Assembly (NCBI GenBank): GCA_964593865.1
Contig: CAZQKE010000120.1
Location: 1-64,000, forward strand
Reading direction: 5' to 3'
Length of the DNA: 64,000 nucleotides
Origin: CAZQKE01 sp964593865
GTDB lineage: Bacteria > Chloroflexota > Anaerolineae > JAAYZQ01
Shown here: one piece after another, positions 48,981 through 58,444 of the stretch
Layout: every line of letters starts with the position of its first letter
Numbering within the stretch: the stretch's first letter is position 1
The notes under the pieces: generated by a model
Told to the model about the DNA's origin: nothing
The model's input: only the letters and a program-made list of their open reading frames with translations
Database searches by the model: none
Translations under genes and position numbers: made by a program

Positions 48981-50285
48981 TTGAACGAGCAATGTCCGCT
49001 GAGTGAGCGGGAACTGGAAATCGTACAGTTACTGGCCACGGGGGCCACAAACCAACAGATTGCGCAGCAGCTGGTCATCAGTGTCAATACCGTCAAGGTG
49101 CACCTGCGCAATATCTACGCCAAGTTGGATGTTAGCTCACGGACCGAAGCAACGATGGTTGCCGTGCGGGCCGGTTGGGTGAGCGTGCCGGGAGCAGAGA
49201 AAGAGGAACAAGCCCCGGCAGAGCCGGAACCTCGCCCCGCTCCATCCCCCTTGCCCGACCTGGGCCGCTGGCCTCCGGTCTCGGTCCCCAAGCGGGTTGC
49301 ATTGGCAACGGCGATCATCATCGCCTTGCTGTTCGCCTTTTTACCCCCCGTGTTGCAGAGCGAAGAGGACATCGCCGATCCCTTTGGCGGTGTCTTTCCC
49401 ACCGAGGCCATCGGGGCTACCTCCGGCCGCTGGCACACCCGCGCCCAGATGCCCACCCCTCGCACCGACCTGGCCGTAGTTGCCTACGACGGCCTGGTCT
49501 ATGCCATCGGCGGGGTGAGCAACGACGGCGTGACGGCCAAAGTGGAAACCTACGATCCCCAAACCGACACCTGGACAACGCGTCACCCCAAACCAACGCC
49601 GGTTGGGTTCATCTCCGCAGCCGTTATAGAAGGCAAGATCTACGTGCCCGGTGGCATCTCTGCCGATCTCGCCCCCCAGACCGTGCTAGAAGTCTACGAC
49701 CCGGCTACCGACACTTGGGCACAGCGTGCCCCTTTGCCGTTGCCCTTAGGGGCTTACGGCTTGGCCGTGCTGGGAGGGAAGCTATACCTTTTCGGCGGCA
49801 ACGACGGGGAGCAATATGTGGATTCCGTCCTGGTTTATGATCCGGAGACCGACACCTGGGAAAAGGCGACCTCAATGGATCAAGCCAGGGGGTTCTTGAG
49901 CGTCGCTGCCGTGGAAGATCGGCTTTATGTGGCAGGCGGCTACGACGGCACGACCGAATTCCGCCGCCTGGACGCTTACAATCCTACAACCGACACCTGG
50001 GTCACCCTTTCGCCGATGGAAGTAGGCCGGGGGGGACTGGCCCTGGTTCCCGTGCGGCAGCGGTTATACGCCATCGGCGGCGGCATGACCGAGTACTTGG
50101 CGTTCAACGAGACCTATGACATTCGTCTGGATGCTTGGCAGCGTATCGAAACTCCCCTCAGCGGTCAATGGCGGGGGCTAGGGGCCGCCTTCGTCTACCC
50201 CTACATCTATGCCATCGGCGGTTGGCATGAAGGTCCTCTGAGCGCAAACGAAGCCTACCAAGCTCTCTTTATCGTCATACCCTAA
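48981..50285 (+). CDS. Membrane-spanning LuxR-type HTH / Kelch-propeller protein
   Basis: 434 residues. Residues 1-65 are a complete LuxR/GerE helix-turn-helix (LSERELEIVQLLATGATNQQ ... VNTVKVHLRNIYAKLDVSSR); a Pro/Glu linker follows; one membrane span lies at about 106-125 (VALATAIIIALLFAFLPPVL); then six Kelch repeats (YAIGG, YVPGG, YLFGG, YVAGG, YAIGG, YAIGG). A DNA-binding head inside the cell and a beta-propeller sensor outside would give a one-component transmembrane regulator. TTG start at 48981 behind GGAG. It follows the radical SAM genes on the same strand and probably belongs to their operon. Confidence 0.9.
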   Translation: MNEQCPLSERELEIVQLLATGATNQQIAQQLVISVNTVKVHLRNIYAKLDVSSRTEATMVAVRAGWVSVPGAEKEEQAPAEPEPRPAPSPLPDLGRWPPVSVPKRVALATAIIIALLFAFLPPVLQSEEDIADPFGGVFPTEAIGATSGRWHTRAQMPTPRTDLAVVAYDGLVYAIGGVSNDGVTAKVETYDPQTDTWTTRHPKPTPVGFISAAVIEGKIYVPGGISADLAPQTVLEVYDPATDTWAQRAPLPLPLGAYGLAVLGGKLYLFGGNDGEQYVDSVLVYDPETDTWEKATSMDQARGFLSVAAVEDRLYVAGGYDGTTEFRRLDAYNPTTDTWVTLSPMEVGRGGLALVPVRQRLYAIGGGMTEYLAFNETYDIRLDAWQRIETPLSGQWRGLGAAFVYPYIYAIGGWHEGPLSANEAYQALFIVIP

Positions 50286-50469
50286 AAGTCACCGAACTCC
50301 GGCGCACCGCCGAGGAGGAACATCCCGGTCGGCTTGCGCCGTACGGGCGATCTGGGTCATCCCTTTCGGACCGGCGGCCGGACATATCGGCGCACCCGTG
50401 CCCAATTCGTGGACGCCAAACATGCCTGCACGCGGCGAAGGCAACCGGAGCCGCCGCGTACGGAATCCC
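50286..50469. other. Intergenic stretch between Kelch gene and ribosomal operon terminator
   Basis: About 185 bases, no supportable gene. It contains another diverged piece of the intergenic repeat (CTTGCGCCGTACGGGCG, near 50333; AATTCGTGGACGCC near 50404). Confidence 0.4.
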
Positions 50470-50511
50470 AAAAACAGACGGGCGGGTGAAAGCCCGGCTT
50501 CCATCCGCCCG
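50470..50511 (-). terminator. Intrinsic terminator of the ribosomal protein operon
   Basis: Minus strand: outer stem CGGGCGG/CCGCCCG (50511-50505 with 50485-50479), inner stem GGAAGCC/GGGCTTTC, then TCTGTTTTT (ending at 50470). Stands 25 bases past the rpsI stop. Confidence 0.88.
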
Positions 50512-50536
50512 CTGCATTCCTCCGCAACACCCCGGA

Positions 50537-50935
50537 TCAACGTTTTGTGTACTGGGGTGCTTTTCTGGCCCGCTTGAGGCCCGGTTTCTTGCGCTCTTTT
50601 TCCCTGGGATCGCGGGTTAGGTATCCGGCACGGCGCAAGGTGCGGCGCAGATCGGGATTGACGACCAGCAGAGCGCGGGCAACGCCGTGGCGGATCGCTT
50701 CCGCCTGGCCGGTGATCCCCCCGCCTTTGACCAGAACCGAAACGTTGAACCGCTTTTCGTTATCGGTCAGTTTTAGGGGGGCCAACACACTCAACCGATC
50801 CTGGGGGCGACCGAAATAGACATCCAGCTCCTTGCCGTTGACAATCACCTGACCGTCGCCGGGGTACAAGCGCACCCGCGCCGTCGCCCGTTTGCGTCGT
50901 CCCACCGCCTCATAGTAGCGAACATCCTCGGACAT
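50537..50935 (-). CDS. rpsI: 30S ribosomal protein S9
   Basis: 132 residues, S9 fold: YYEAVGRRKRATARVRLYPG at the start, VLVKGGGITGQAEAIRHGVARALL, and the basic C-terminal tail KPGLKRARKAPQYTKR that reaches the P-site tRNA. The final YTKR is typical (xxSKR/YTKR). Last gene of the block, just ahead of the terminator; 12 bases behind rplM. Confidence 0.97.
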   Translation of the reverse strand: MSEDVRYYEAVGRRKRATARVRLYPGDGQVIVNGKELDVYFGRPQDRLSVLAPLKLTDNEKRFNVSVLVKGGGITGQAEAIRHGVARALLVVNPDLRRTLRRAGYLTRDPREKERKKPGLKRARKAPQYTKR

Positions 50936-50946
50936 TGATCCTCCCC

Positions 50947-51375
50947 CTACAATTTCAAAGGTTTGGGTTGCTGTGCCTGGTGGGGATGGCTGTCACCGGC
51001 ATAGACTTTGAGTTTTTTGAACATACGCCGTCCCAGTTTATTTTTGGGCAGCATCCCCCGAACCGCCGCTTCAATGACCCGTTCCGGGTGCTTGGCCAGC
51101 TGATCCCGCAGGCTAATGCTCTTCAAGCCACCGGGATAGCCGGAGTGGCGGTAATAGATTTTCTGGTCCAGCTTGCGCCCCGTGACCCGCACCTTCTCGG
51201 CGTTGATCACAATGACATAATCACCGCAATCCATGTGCGGCGTGTAGATCGGTTTGTGCTTGCCCCGCAAGATCGGCGCAATGCGCGAAGCCAGACGCCC
51301 TAACGTCTGCCCTTCTGCGTCTACCACAAACCATTCGCGCTGAATATCCTCTGGTTTAGCCGTAAAAGTCCTCAC
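50947..51375 (-). CDS. rplM: 50S ribosomal protein L13
   Basis: 142 residues, full L13: WFVVDAEGQTLGRLASRIAP, YTPHMDCGDYVIVINAEKVRVTG, YYRHSGYPGGLKS, MLPKNKLGRRMFKKLKVYAG. GTG start at 51375 with GGAGGAG seven bases upstream; an in-frame start 18 bases earlier lacks an SD. Confidence 0.97.
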   Translation of the reverse strand: MRTFTAKPEDIQREWFVVDAEGQTLGRLASRIAPILRGKHKPIYTPHMDCGDYVIVINAEKVRVTGRKLDQKIYYRHSGYPGGLKSISLRDQLAKHPERVIEAAVRGMLPKNKLGRRMFKKLKVYAGDSHPHQAQQPKPLKL

Positions 51376-51418
51376 TGTCCGACTCCTCCACACGGCGGTT
51401 ACAAAACCGGCCTGTCTT

Positions 51419-52147
51419 TCAGTAATTCACCTGTATCAGACACAACCCCTGGGGCGGGGCCACCAACTTGATCAGGCTGCGATCCCGCGCCGGTAAGAGA
51501 GCGGCAAACTCCTCCGGCGAGAGCTGCCCCCACCCCACCTGCACCAACGCCCCGACGATGTTGCGCACCATACGGTACAGAAAAGCGTTGGCTTCTATCT
51601 CAAAGAAGAGGAAGGGCGACTGCTCCTTCCATTCGGCCCGCAGTACCCGGCGGACCGTATTCTTTCCCTTGGGGGGGCGGCCAAAGGTAGCAAAATCATG
51701 CTCCCCCACCAAGCAACGTGTCGCTGCGATCATGCGTTCCCGATCAAGCTGCGGCCACACCTGCCAGGCCATGCGCCGGGCCAAAGGCGAACGGATAGGC
51801 CGATTCAGCAAGGTGTAGCGGTATACCCGACCGGTGGCACTGAAGCGGGGATGGAATCCCCTCGCCGCCTCCCCTATCTCCCGAACAACGACATCGGCAG
51901 CCAGGGTCGCGTTCAGAGCACGTTGTAAATCATCCAGGCCGTGCTGCCACGGGACCTTGAAGACGATCACTTGCCCCTGGGCATGGACTCCGCGGTCGGT
52001 CCGCCCGGCAGCCGTCACCCGCACCCGATGGCCGGTGACGGCATAGATGGCCCGTTCCAGCTCACCCTGGACCGTCCGTGCCTGGGCTTGGACCTGAAAA
52101 CCATAGAAATCGGTCCCGTCGTACTCAATCTTGGCCCAGAACTTCAC
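51419..52147 (-). CDS. truA: tRNA pseudouridine synthase A
   Basis: 242 residues. Makes pseudouridine at tRNA positions 38-40. Motifs: IEYDGTDFYGFQVQ, AAGRTDRGVHAQGQV with the catalytic Asp, FHPRFSATGRVYRY, FLYRMVRNIVGALVQVG. Overlaps rplQ by 4 bases; the rplQ-truA-rplM-rpsI order is common in Gram-positives and Chloroflexota. Confidence 0.96.
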   Translation of the reverse strand: MKFWAKIEYDGTDFYGFQVQAQARTVQGELERAIYAVTGHRVRVTAAGRTDRGVHAQGQVIVFKVPWQHGLDDLQRALNATLAADVVVREIGEAARGFHPRFSATGRVYRYTLLNRPIRSPLARRMAWQVWPQLDRERMIAATRCLVGEHDFATFGRPPKGKNTVRRVLRAEWKEQSPFLFFEIEANAFLYRMVRNIVGALVQVGWGQLSPEEFAALLPARDRSLIKLVAPPQGLCLIQVNY

Positions 52148-52641
52148 TCCACCAATTCCAGTATCGCCATTTTGGCAGCATCGCCCTGGCGCATCCCCAA
52201 CTTGAACATGCGGGTATAACCACCCGGTCGGTCTTCAAAGCGGGGAGCGATCTCTTCGACCAACTTGTGGGCGATCTGCTTATCGGTCAGGACGGCCAAC
52301 ACCTGCCGCCGGGCATGGAGGGCCATCTCCTTCGCCATCTTTTCCAACGCTTCGTCGTCCCCCTGATCGGCCAGGGCGATCAATTGCTCTGCCCGTCTGC
52401 GGTTGAACCAAGCCGAAAGTTTTTCCACGTCCCGCTGTCGGGCCAACTCCACCAACCGCTCACTACGGGCTTTGCGGGCCTTTGTCACCAGTTTTTCGGC
52501 CAGAGGACGGACGGCCCGCGCTTTGGCTTCGGTTGTCTTGATCCGCTCATGGCGGAACAGTTCCGTCATCAGGTTGCGATATAGTGCTCGTCGGTGGCCG
52601 CTTGACCGCTTCAGGTGGCGGCCCGCTTTTCTATGTCTCAT
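52144..52641 (-). CDS. rplQ: 50S ribosomal protein L17 with internal insertion
   Basis: 165 residues against the usual 115-130. Both ends are standard (MRHRKAGRHLKRSSGHRRAL and RPGGYTRMFKLGMRQGDAA), so the extra 40-45 residues are internal, roughly residues 65-105, helical and charged (LVELARQRDVEKLSAWFNRR). ATG 52641 behind GGAGGAACA. 231 bases separate it from rpoA. Confidence 0.95.
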   Translation of the reverse strand: MRHRKAGRHLKRSSGHRRALYRNLMTELFRHERIKTTEAKARAVRPLAEKLVTKARKARSERLVELARQRDVEKLSAWFNRRRAEQLIALADQGDDEALEKMAKEMALHARRQVLAVLTDKQIAHKLVEEIAPRFEDRPGGYTRMFKLGMRQGDAAKMAILELVE

Positions 52642-52872
52642 TGTTCCTCCAAATCCGCGCACACTCGGACTTTTTCCCTCGCTCAACGCAGGCCACAGCC
52701 TGCACCCCCTTGCACCGGACCGTTATCCGGCGCGGGCCGGATCGGGGTTTTCATCCCCGGCAGCCCATCCGCCCACTCGTCCGGCCTCCCGGCGCGCACG
52801 CTGCGGGTGGAAACCCCTGCGGAGTTGCGCACTCCGGCCCTCTACAGGTCGGGGTTCGCAAGCCCCCACGAA

Positions 52873-53820
52873 TCAGCCGGTCGGCAAGGGCCAAAAGCCT
52901 TTTGCTTCCAGGTTGGCCTTGAGCTCGTCCAGGGATTTTTGACCAAAATTGCGAATGGCCAGTAGTTCGTTTTCGTCCCTTTCCAGCTTTTCCAAGATCT
53001 CGCCGACGGTTGAAATACCCGCCCGCTTCAGGCAATTAAAAGCCCGCACCGAAAGGTCCAGTTCCTCGATGCTGGTCCCGGCGATCCGCTCCGGGATACG
53101 GCTCTTTTCCTCTTCCGGTTTGATTTCAACCACCTTATCCCCGAATTCGGCAATGGCGATCAGGTGTTTGGTTAGGAGCTGAGCGGCAGTACTCAACGCT
53201 TCTCCCGGCGGGATCGTCCCATCGGTCCAGATTTCTATCATCAAGTTATCAAAGTTGCTTGACTGGCCGACCGTCACCCGGCTGACTTTGTAATTTACCC
53301 GGCGGATCGGGCTGTAGATGGCGTCGGTAGGGATTTCGGAGATGGGCAGTTTGCCCCGTTCCTCTGCCGGGGAGTAGCCCTGACCGCGCTGCACGGTCAT
53401 CTCCATTTCCACATCGGCTTCGGGCGAGTCGGTAGTAAAGAGGTACAGGTCCGGGTTGACGATCTCCACAAAAGGCGGGCAGATGATGTCCCCCGCGGTC
53501 ACGATCCCCTCCCCCCGCACCTCCAGGTGCAGGCGGGCTTCCTGCTCCTCCTCATCCAGGAATTTGAGCCGTACCTGTTTGAGGTTGAGGAGCAAAGATG
53601 TCATGTCCTCGCGGACATGGGGGATTGTTGAGAATTCATGGTAAACGCCCCGCACCAAGACAGAGGTAATGGCCGCCCCTTCCAAGGAGGAAAGCAACAC
53701 CCGCCGCAGGGCGTTCCCCAACGTCACACCATATCCTCTCCCCAGCGGTCCGATCAGAAAGCGACCATAGTCTCGCGCCAGGGCTTCCGTTTCAATCTTG
53801 GGCAAGACCAGATTCAACAA
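52873..53820 (-). CDS. rpoA: DNA-directed RNA polymerase alpha subunit
   Basis: 315 residues: N-terminal dimerisation domain (GRFLIGPLGRGYGVTLGNAL RRVLLSSLEG split at residue 40) and C-terminal domain (IEELDLSVRAFNCLKRAGIS, RNFGQKSLDELK). Sequence and length are standard. 99 bases after rpsD, followed by a 231-base gap before rplQ. Confidence 0.97.
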   Translation of the reverse strand: MLNLVLPKIETEALARDYGRFLIGPLGRGYGVTLGNALRRVLLSSLEGAAITSVLVRGVYHEFSTIPHVREDMTSLLLNLKQVRLKFLDEEEQEARLHLEVRGEGIVTAGDIICPPFVEIVNPDLYLFTTDSPEADVEMEMTVQRGQGYSPAEERGKLPISEIPTDAIYSPIRRVNYKVSRVTVGQSSNFDNLMIEIWTDGTIPPGEALSTAAQLLTKHLIAIAEFGDKVVEIKPEEEKSRIPERIAGTSIEELDLSVRAFNCLKRAGISTVGEILEKLERDENELLAIRNFGQKSLDELKANLEAKGFWPLPTG

Positions 53821-53919
53821 ATGCCACCCCCTTGCTCAGCAAAGCGTGATGGCCGCGACGTGCCCCAACGGAGCACGCGTTGGGGCAGGCGGCCACGCTG
53901 CCCGCCCCCGGCAACCGCG

Positions 53920-54561
53920 CTAGCGGCTATAGTACTCGACGATCAACTGTTCATCAATCGCCACGTCAATGTCTTCGCGGGTGGGCAAGGCCAAGACACG
54001 TCCCGATAGGCTCCGATCATCACGGCTCAACCAGTTCGGGGGCGCCGCCCGGTGCTCCATCTCCTCGGCCATCCTTTTGAAGCCGGGTTTCCTGCGGCTG
54101 TTTTCCCGCACGGCAATTACATCACCCGGCTCTACCAGATAGGAAGGGATGTCCACCTTGCGGCCGTTGACTTCAATATGGCCATGACGCACCATCTGTC
54201 GCGCCTGGGGTCTGGAGCTGGCAAAGCCCAAGCGGAACACCACATTGTCCAAGCGGCTTTCCAGCATGATCAGGAGGTTTGTACCGGTTAGCCCCCGACG
54301 CCGTTCTGCCTCCCGGAAGTAACGACGGAACTGACGTTCCATCACCCCATAGATCCGTCGGGCTTTTTGTTTGGCCCGCAGTTGCAAGGCGTAATCCGAT
54401 TCCTTGCGGCGTCGGAACTGCGCCTGCTTGCCGTGTAGACCGGGTGGATAAGGTCGTCGATCAAAGGAGCATTTGGGCGAATAGCAACGTTCCCCCTTCA
54501 GAAACAGTTTTTCTCCTTCGCGACGACAGAGCTTGCACACCGCGCCTGTATATCTTGCCAT
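53920..54561 (-). CDS. rpsD: 30S ribosomal protein S4
   Basis: 213 residues. MARYTGAVCKLCRREGEKLF with two Cys plus CYSPKCSFDRRPYPPG give the zinc-binding N-terminal form; then the S4 RNA-binding domain (LESRLDNVVFRLGFASSRPQ ARQMVRHGHI). C-terminus ends EYYSR as expected. 34 bases from rpsK. Confidence 0.97.
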   Translation of the reverse strand: MARYTGAVCKLCRREGEKLFLKGERCYSPKCSFDRRPYPPGLHGKQAQFRRRKESDYALQLRAKQKARRIYGVMERQFRRYFREAERRRGLTGTNLLIMLESRLDNVVFRLGFASSRPQARQMVRHGHIEVNGRKVDIPSYLVEPGDVIAVRENSRRKPGFKRMAEEMEHRAAPPNWLSRDDRSLSGRVLALPTREDIDVAIDEQLIVEYYSR

Positions 54562-54595
54562 TCTACCTCCAATGTTGCGTCAACAACCCTGACCG

Positions 54596-54994
54596 TTACA
54601 CCCGTCGTTTTTTGGGCGGACGGCAACCGTTGTGCGGAATGGGAGTCACATCGGTAATAGACCGGATCACCAACCCCGCCGCCTGCAGGGAGCGGATCGC
54701 CGCTTCCCGTCCGGGGCCAGGCCCCTTGACGAAAATATCCAACTCGCGCATTCCGTTTTCCTGGGCAGCACGGGCAGCCTGTTGTGCTGCCAGCTGCGCG
54801 GCGTAGGGCGTGCTCTTGCGCGAGCCTTTGAACCCGGCCGTCCCCGCACTGGCCCAAGCGATGGTATTGCCCTGTTGGTCTGTGATCGTAATGATCGTAT
54901 TGTTGAATGTTGCCTGAATATGCGCCTGTCCACGCGGAATGTTGCGCTTTTCCCGACGCGGCCCGCGCCGGGATACTCGTCGCCTTCGGCCCAT
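54596..54994 (-). CDS. rpsK: 30S ribosomal protein S11
   Basis: 132 residues: GQAHIQATFNNTIITITDQQ, WASAGTAGFKGSRKSTPYAA, GLVIRSITDVTPIPHNGCRP and final KKRRV, all typical. ATG 54994 behind GGAGGACGC. 14 bases from rpsM. Confidence 0.97.
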   Translation of the reverse strand: MGRRRRVSRRGPRREKRNIPRGQAHIQATFNNTIITITDQQGNTIAWASAGTAGFKGSRKSTPYAAQLAAQQAARAAQENGMRELDIFVKGPGPGREAAIRSLQAAGLVIRSITDVTPIPHNGCRPPKKRRV

Positions 54995-55008
54995 GCGTCC
55001 TCCTTAGA

Positions 55009-55392
55009 TTACTTCTTGGCCCGCGACCGGCGTTTGCCTGCCACGGTCTTGCGTGGCCCGCGCTTTTGCCGGGCGTTTGTCCGAGTCCGCTGGCCCCGCA
55101 CCGGCAGGTTCTTCCGGTGACGGATGCCCCGGTAACAGCCGATCTCCTGCAGCCGTTTGATGTTCATCGCCACTTCGCGCCGCAGATCGCCCTCCACCCG
55201 ATAGTTGCGATCAATGACCTCGCGCAGACGGGCGATCTCGGCTTCGGCCAGGTCCCGCACTTTGGTATTGGGATCCACGCCCGCCTGCTCCAAAATCTTG
55301 CGGCTGGTCGTCCTCCCGATACCGTAGATGTAGGTCAGCGAAATCTCTACCCGCTTGTCCCGGGGCAGGTCCACGCCTGCAATACGTGCCAT
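55009..55392 (-). CDS. rpsM: 30S ribosomal protein S13
   Basis: 127 residues: MARIAGVDLPRDKRVEISLT, YGIGRTTSRKIL, HRKNLPVRGQRTRTNARQKR with the usual basic tail GPRKTVAGKR. Sixteen bases behind rpmJ. Confidence 0.97.
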   Translation of the reverse strand: MARIAGVDLPRDKRVEISLTYIYGIGRTTSRKILEQAGVDPNTKVRDLAEAEIARLREVIDRNYRVEGDLRREVAMNIKRLQEIGCYRGIRHRKNLPVRGQRTRTNARQKRGPRKTVAGKRRSRAKK

Positions 55393-55407
55393 GAGACTCC
55401 CTCCGTT

Positions 55408-55521
55408 TTATCCCTGTCGCTGCTTATGCGTGGGGTTCTCGCAGATCACCCGCACGACTCCCCGCCGCTTGATGATTTTGCACTTTTCACAACGCTTTTT
55501 GACAGACGGTTTGACTTTCAT
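55408..55521 (-). CDS. rpmJ: 50S ribosomal protein L36
   Basis: 37 residues: MKVKPSVKKRCEKCKIIKRR, then VVRVICENPTHKQRQG. The four zinc ligands (CxxC, C, H) are present, so this is the zinc-binding L36. GAGAG precedes the ATG at 55521. The space between it and map, 60 bases, is where infA usually lies. Confidence 0.96.
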   Translation of the reverse strand: MKVKPSVKKRCEKCKIIKRRGVVRVICENPTHKQRQG

Positions 55522-55580
55522 CTCTCACCTCACAAACCCCGTTCTCCACCGCCGAGGACACAGCCTCCGGCGGCGAGCCT

Positions 55581-56332
<752 letters not shown>

Positions 56333-56336
<4 letters not shown>

Positions 56337-56995
56337 CGGCCCCGAATGACGGATAGCAGTTCGGCCTGGACCTCATCAATCCCCGGACGGCCATCCACTT
56401 CGACCAACAGCCCCTTCTTCCGGTAGTAGTCGATCAGGGGTGCGGTCTGCTCAAAGTAGACCTGGATGCGGCGTTTTTGCGTTTCCGGCGTATCGTCGGG
56501 CCGCTGGTACAGTTCCCCACCGCACTTGTCACAGACACCCGGCGTCTTGGGTGGGTTGAACAGTTGATGGTACATGGCCCCGCACCGACGACAGGTCCAA
56601 CGTCCGGATAGGCGGGCCAGCAGCACATCTTCCGGCACTTTGATATAGGGTACGAGGGAGAGCGTATGCCCCATCTCGGCCAGCAGTTGTTCCAACGCTT
56701 CCGCCTGGGCAATGGTACGGGGAAAGCCATCCAAGATGGCCCCCTTGGCTGCGTCGGGTCGGGAGAGCCGTTCGCGGACCATACCGACGGTCACATCGTC
56801 GGGGACCAGTTCGCCGCGCTCCATGTACCCCTTTGCCAACAGGCCCAGTTCTGTCTCGTTTTTCAGGTTCTCACGGAACAGGTCGCCGGTGGACACCTGC
56901 GGGATGCCCAGGGCTTGGGACAACAGTTCCGCCTGTGTTCCTTTGCCCGCTCCCGGCCCCCCCAGCAGGACGATAAACAACCCATCCTCGGCCAT
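56333..56995 (-). CDS. adk: Adenylate kinase, long form with zinc LID
   Basis: 220 residues: LLGGPGAGKGTQAELL P-loop, GFPRTIAQAEALEQLL, and a LID with four Cys (CRRCGAMYHQ ... CDKCGG) that should bind zinc, as in Gram-positive and many thermophile enzymes. Converts ATP plus AMP to two ADP. 34 bases after secY. Confidence 0.97.
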
Positions 56996-57029
56996 GGCTC
57001 AACCTTCCTTGCGCAAATCCGGCAGTTTG

Positions 57030-58409
57030 CTACCCCAGGATACCCCGTCGCAGGAATTTGTCGTAGTGGCGCATCTGCAACTGGGCCTCCAACTGACGCA
57101 TGGTATCCAACACTACGCCGACGACGATGAGCAAACCGGTCGAAGAGATGATCATGATGTTGCTACCGGTGCTGCTGGCCGTGCCCACCCCTGCGCCAAA
57201 GAGCTGAGCCACCATGCCCACCAACCAGGGGAGCACTGCGACCAACCCTAGGAACAGGGCACCCACCAGGGTAATGCGCCGGACCTTTTGGGTCAGATAC
57301 TGTTCCGTCCGCTTGCCCGGCCGGATGCCGGGGATGGACGCTCCCTGTTTGCGCAGGTTGTCGGCCATGTTTTGTTGTTCAAAGATCACACTGGTATAAA
57401 AATAGGTAAAAAGCACCACGGCAACAAAGTACAGAGGCCAGTAGATGTTGTAACGCGGGTTGAAGATCTGGTCGGTCCAGTAAGCAATGGTCTGAACGAT
57501 GGTGTAGGTTGCCGGGTCTTGTCCTGCCGCGGGCATAAAATATCCGGCGATGGTGCTGGGAAAGATCATCAGGCTCTGGGCCAGGATGAGCGGGATCATG
57601 CCCGCCATGTTGACCCGCAGAGGGATATGGGTGCGCACCGACCGTGTCTGCCGCAACCGTCCCCCTCGCTGCCCCAGGGTGCGGCTGCTGTATTGGACCC
57701 AGATCATCAATTTGCCTTCCTGGATGTAGACAATGCCCACTACGGTGATCGTCGTGATGACCACAAAGAGCATCAGGTAGAGCCACTGCTGGGTGATGAC
57801 CAGGTTGGCCATCCGCTGGGGCAACCGGGTGACAATGCCTCCCAGGATGATGATAGATGTACCGTTGCCGATGCCCTGCTCGCTGATCAGCTCACCCAAC
57901 CAAACGGCAAAGAGGGTGCCGGCCGTCATGGTGGCCAAGATGGCCGTCGTCGTCAACGGTGCATCCCGGAAGCCAAACTGCGCCAAGATCGGTTGCCCTC
58001 CGGCCAGTTGGGTCATGATCACCGCCTGGCCGTAAGCTTGCAAAAGGGCCAGGGGGACGGTCAGATACCAGGTGTACTGGTTGAGTTTGGTCCGACCTTG
58101 TTCTCCTTCCTTCTGCAGGTTCTCCAGGGCGGGGATGATGGGCGTGAGCAGTTGGATGATGATGGAGGCCGTGATGTAGGGATAGACCCCCATGGCCATC
58201 ACCGAAAAGCGGGCCATTGCCCCACCCGATAGCATGTCAAGGATGTCCAGCAACTGGCTACTACCGAATAGCTCGGCCAGCGCATCGGCGTTGACCCCCG
58301 GCACGGGAACTTGGGCAAAGAGGCGGTAAATAGCCAGGATCAGGAATGTGTACAGGATCTTTTTCCGCAGGTCTGGCAGCGCGAACGCACTACGGACGGC
58401 CTGGATCAT
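57030..58409 (-). CDS. secY: Preprotein translocase subunit SecY
   Basis: 459 residues, ten membrane spans, the channel of the Sec translocon. Landmarks: VPGVNADAL near the first span, LDMLSGGAMARFSVMAMGVY PYITASII (plug/TM2, split at residue 80), GISNGTS-type EQGIGNGTSIII, RIPLRVN-type HIPLRVNMAGMIPLILAQSL, KQGASIPGIRPGKRTEQYL. 36 bases behind rplO. Confidence 0.97.
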   Translation of the reverse strand: MIQAVRSAFALPDLRKKILYTFLILAIYRLFAQVPVPGVNADALAELFGSSQLLDILDMLSGGAMARFSVMAMGVYPYITASIIIQLLTPIIPALENLQKEGEQGRTKLNQYTWYLTVPLALLQAYGQAVIMTQLAGGQPILAQFGFRDAPLTTTAILATMTAGTLFAVWLGELISEQGIGNGTSIIILGGIVTRLPQRMANLVITQQWLYLMLFVVITTITVVGIVYIQEGKLMIWVQYSSRTLGQRGGRLRQTRSVRTHIPLRVNMAGMIPLILAQSLMIFPSTIAGYFMPAAGQDPATYTIVQTIAYWTDQIFNPRYNIYWPLYFVAVVLFTYFYTSVIFEQQNMADNLRKQGASIPGIRPGKRTEQYLTQKVRRITLVGALFLGLVAVLPWLVGMVAQLFGAGVGTASSTGSNIMIISSTGLLIVVGVVLDTMRQLEAQLQMRHYDKFLRRGILG

Positions 58410-58444
58410 GGATCAGCACCCCCTTGATGGATTCCGCTTCCTCT

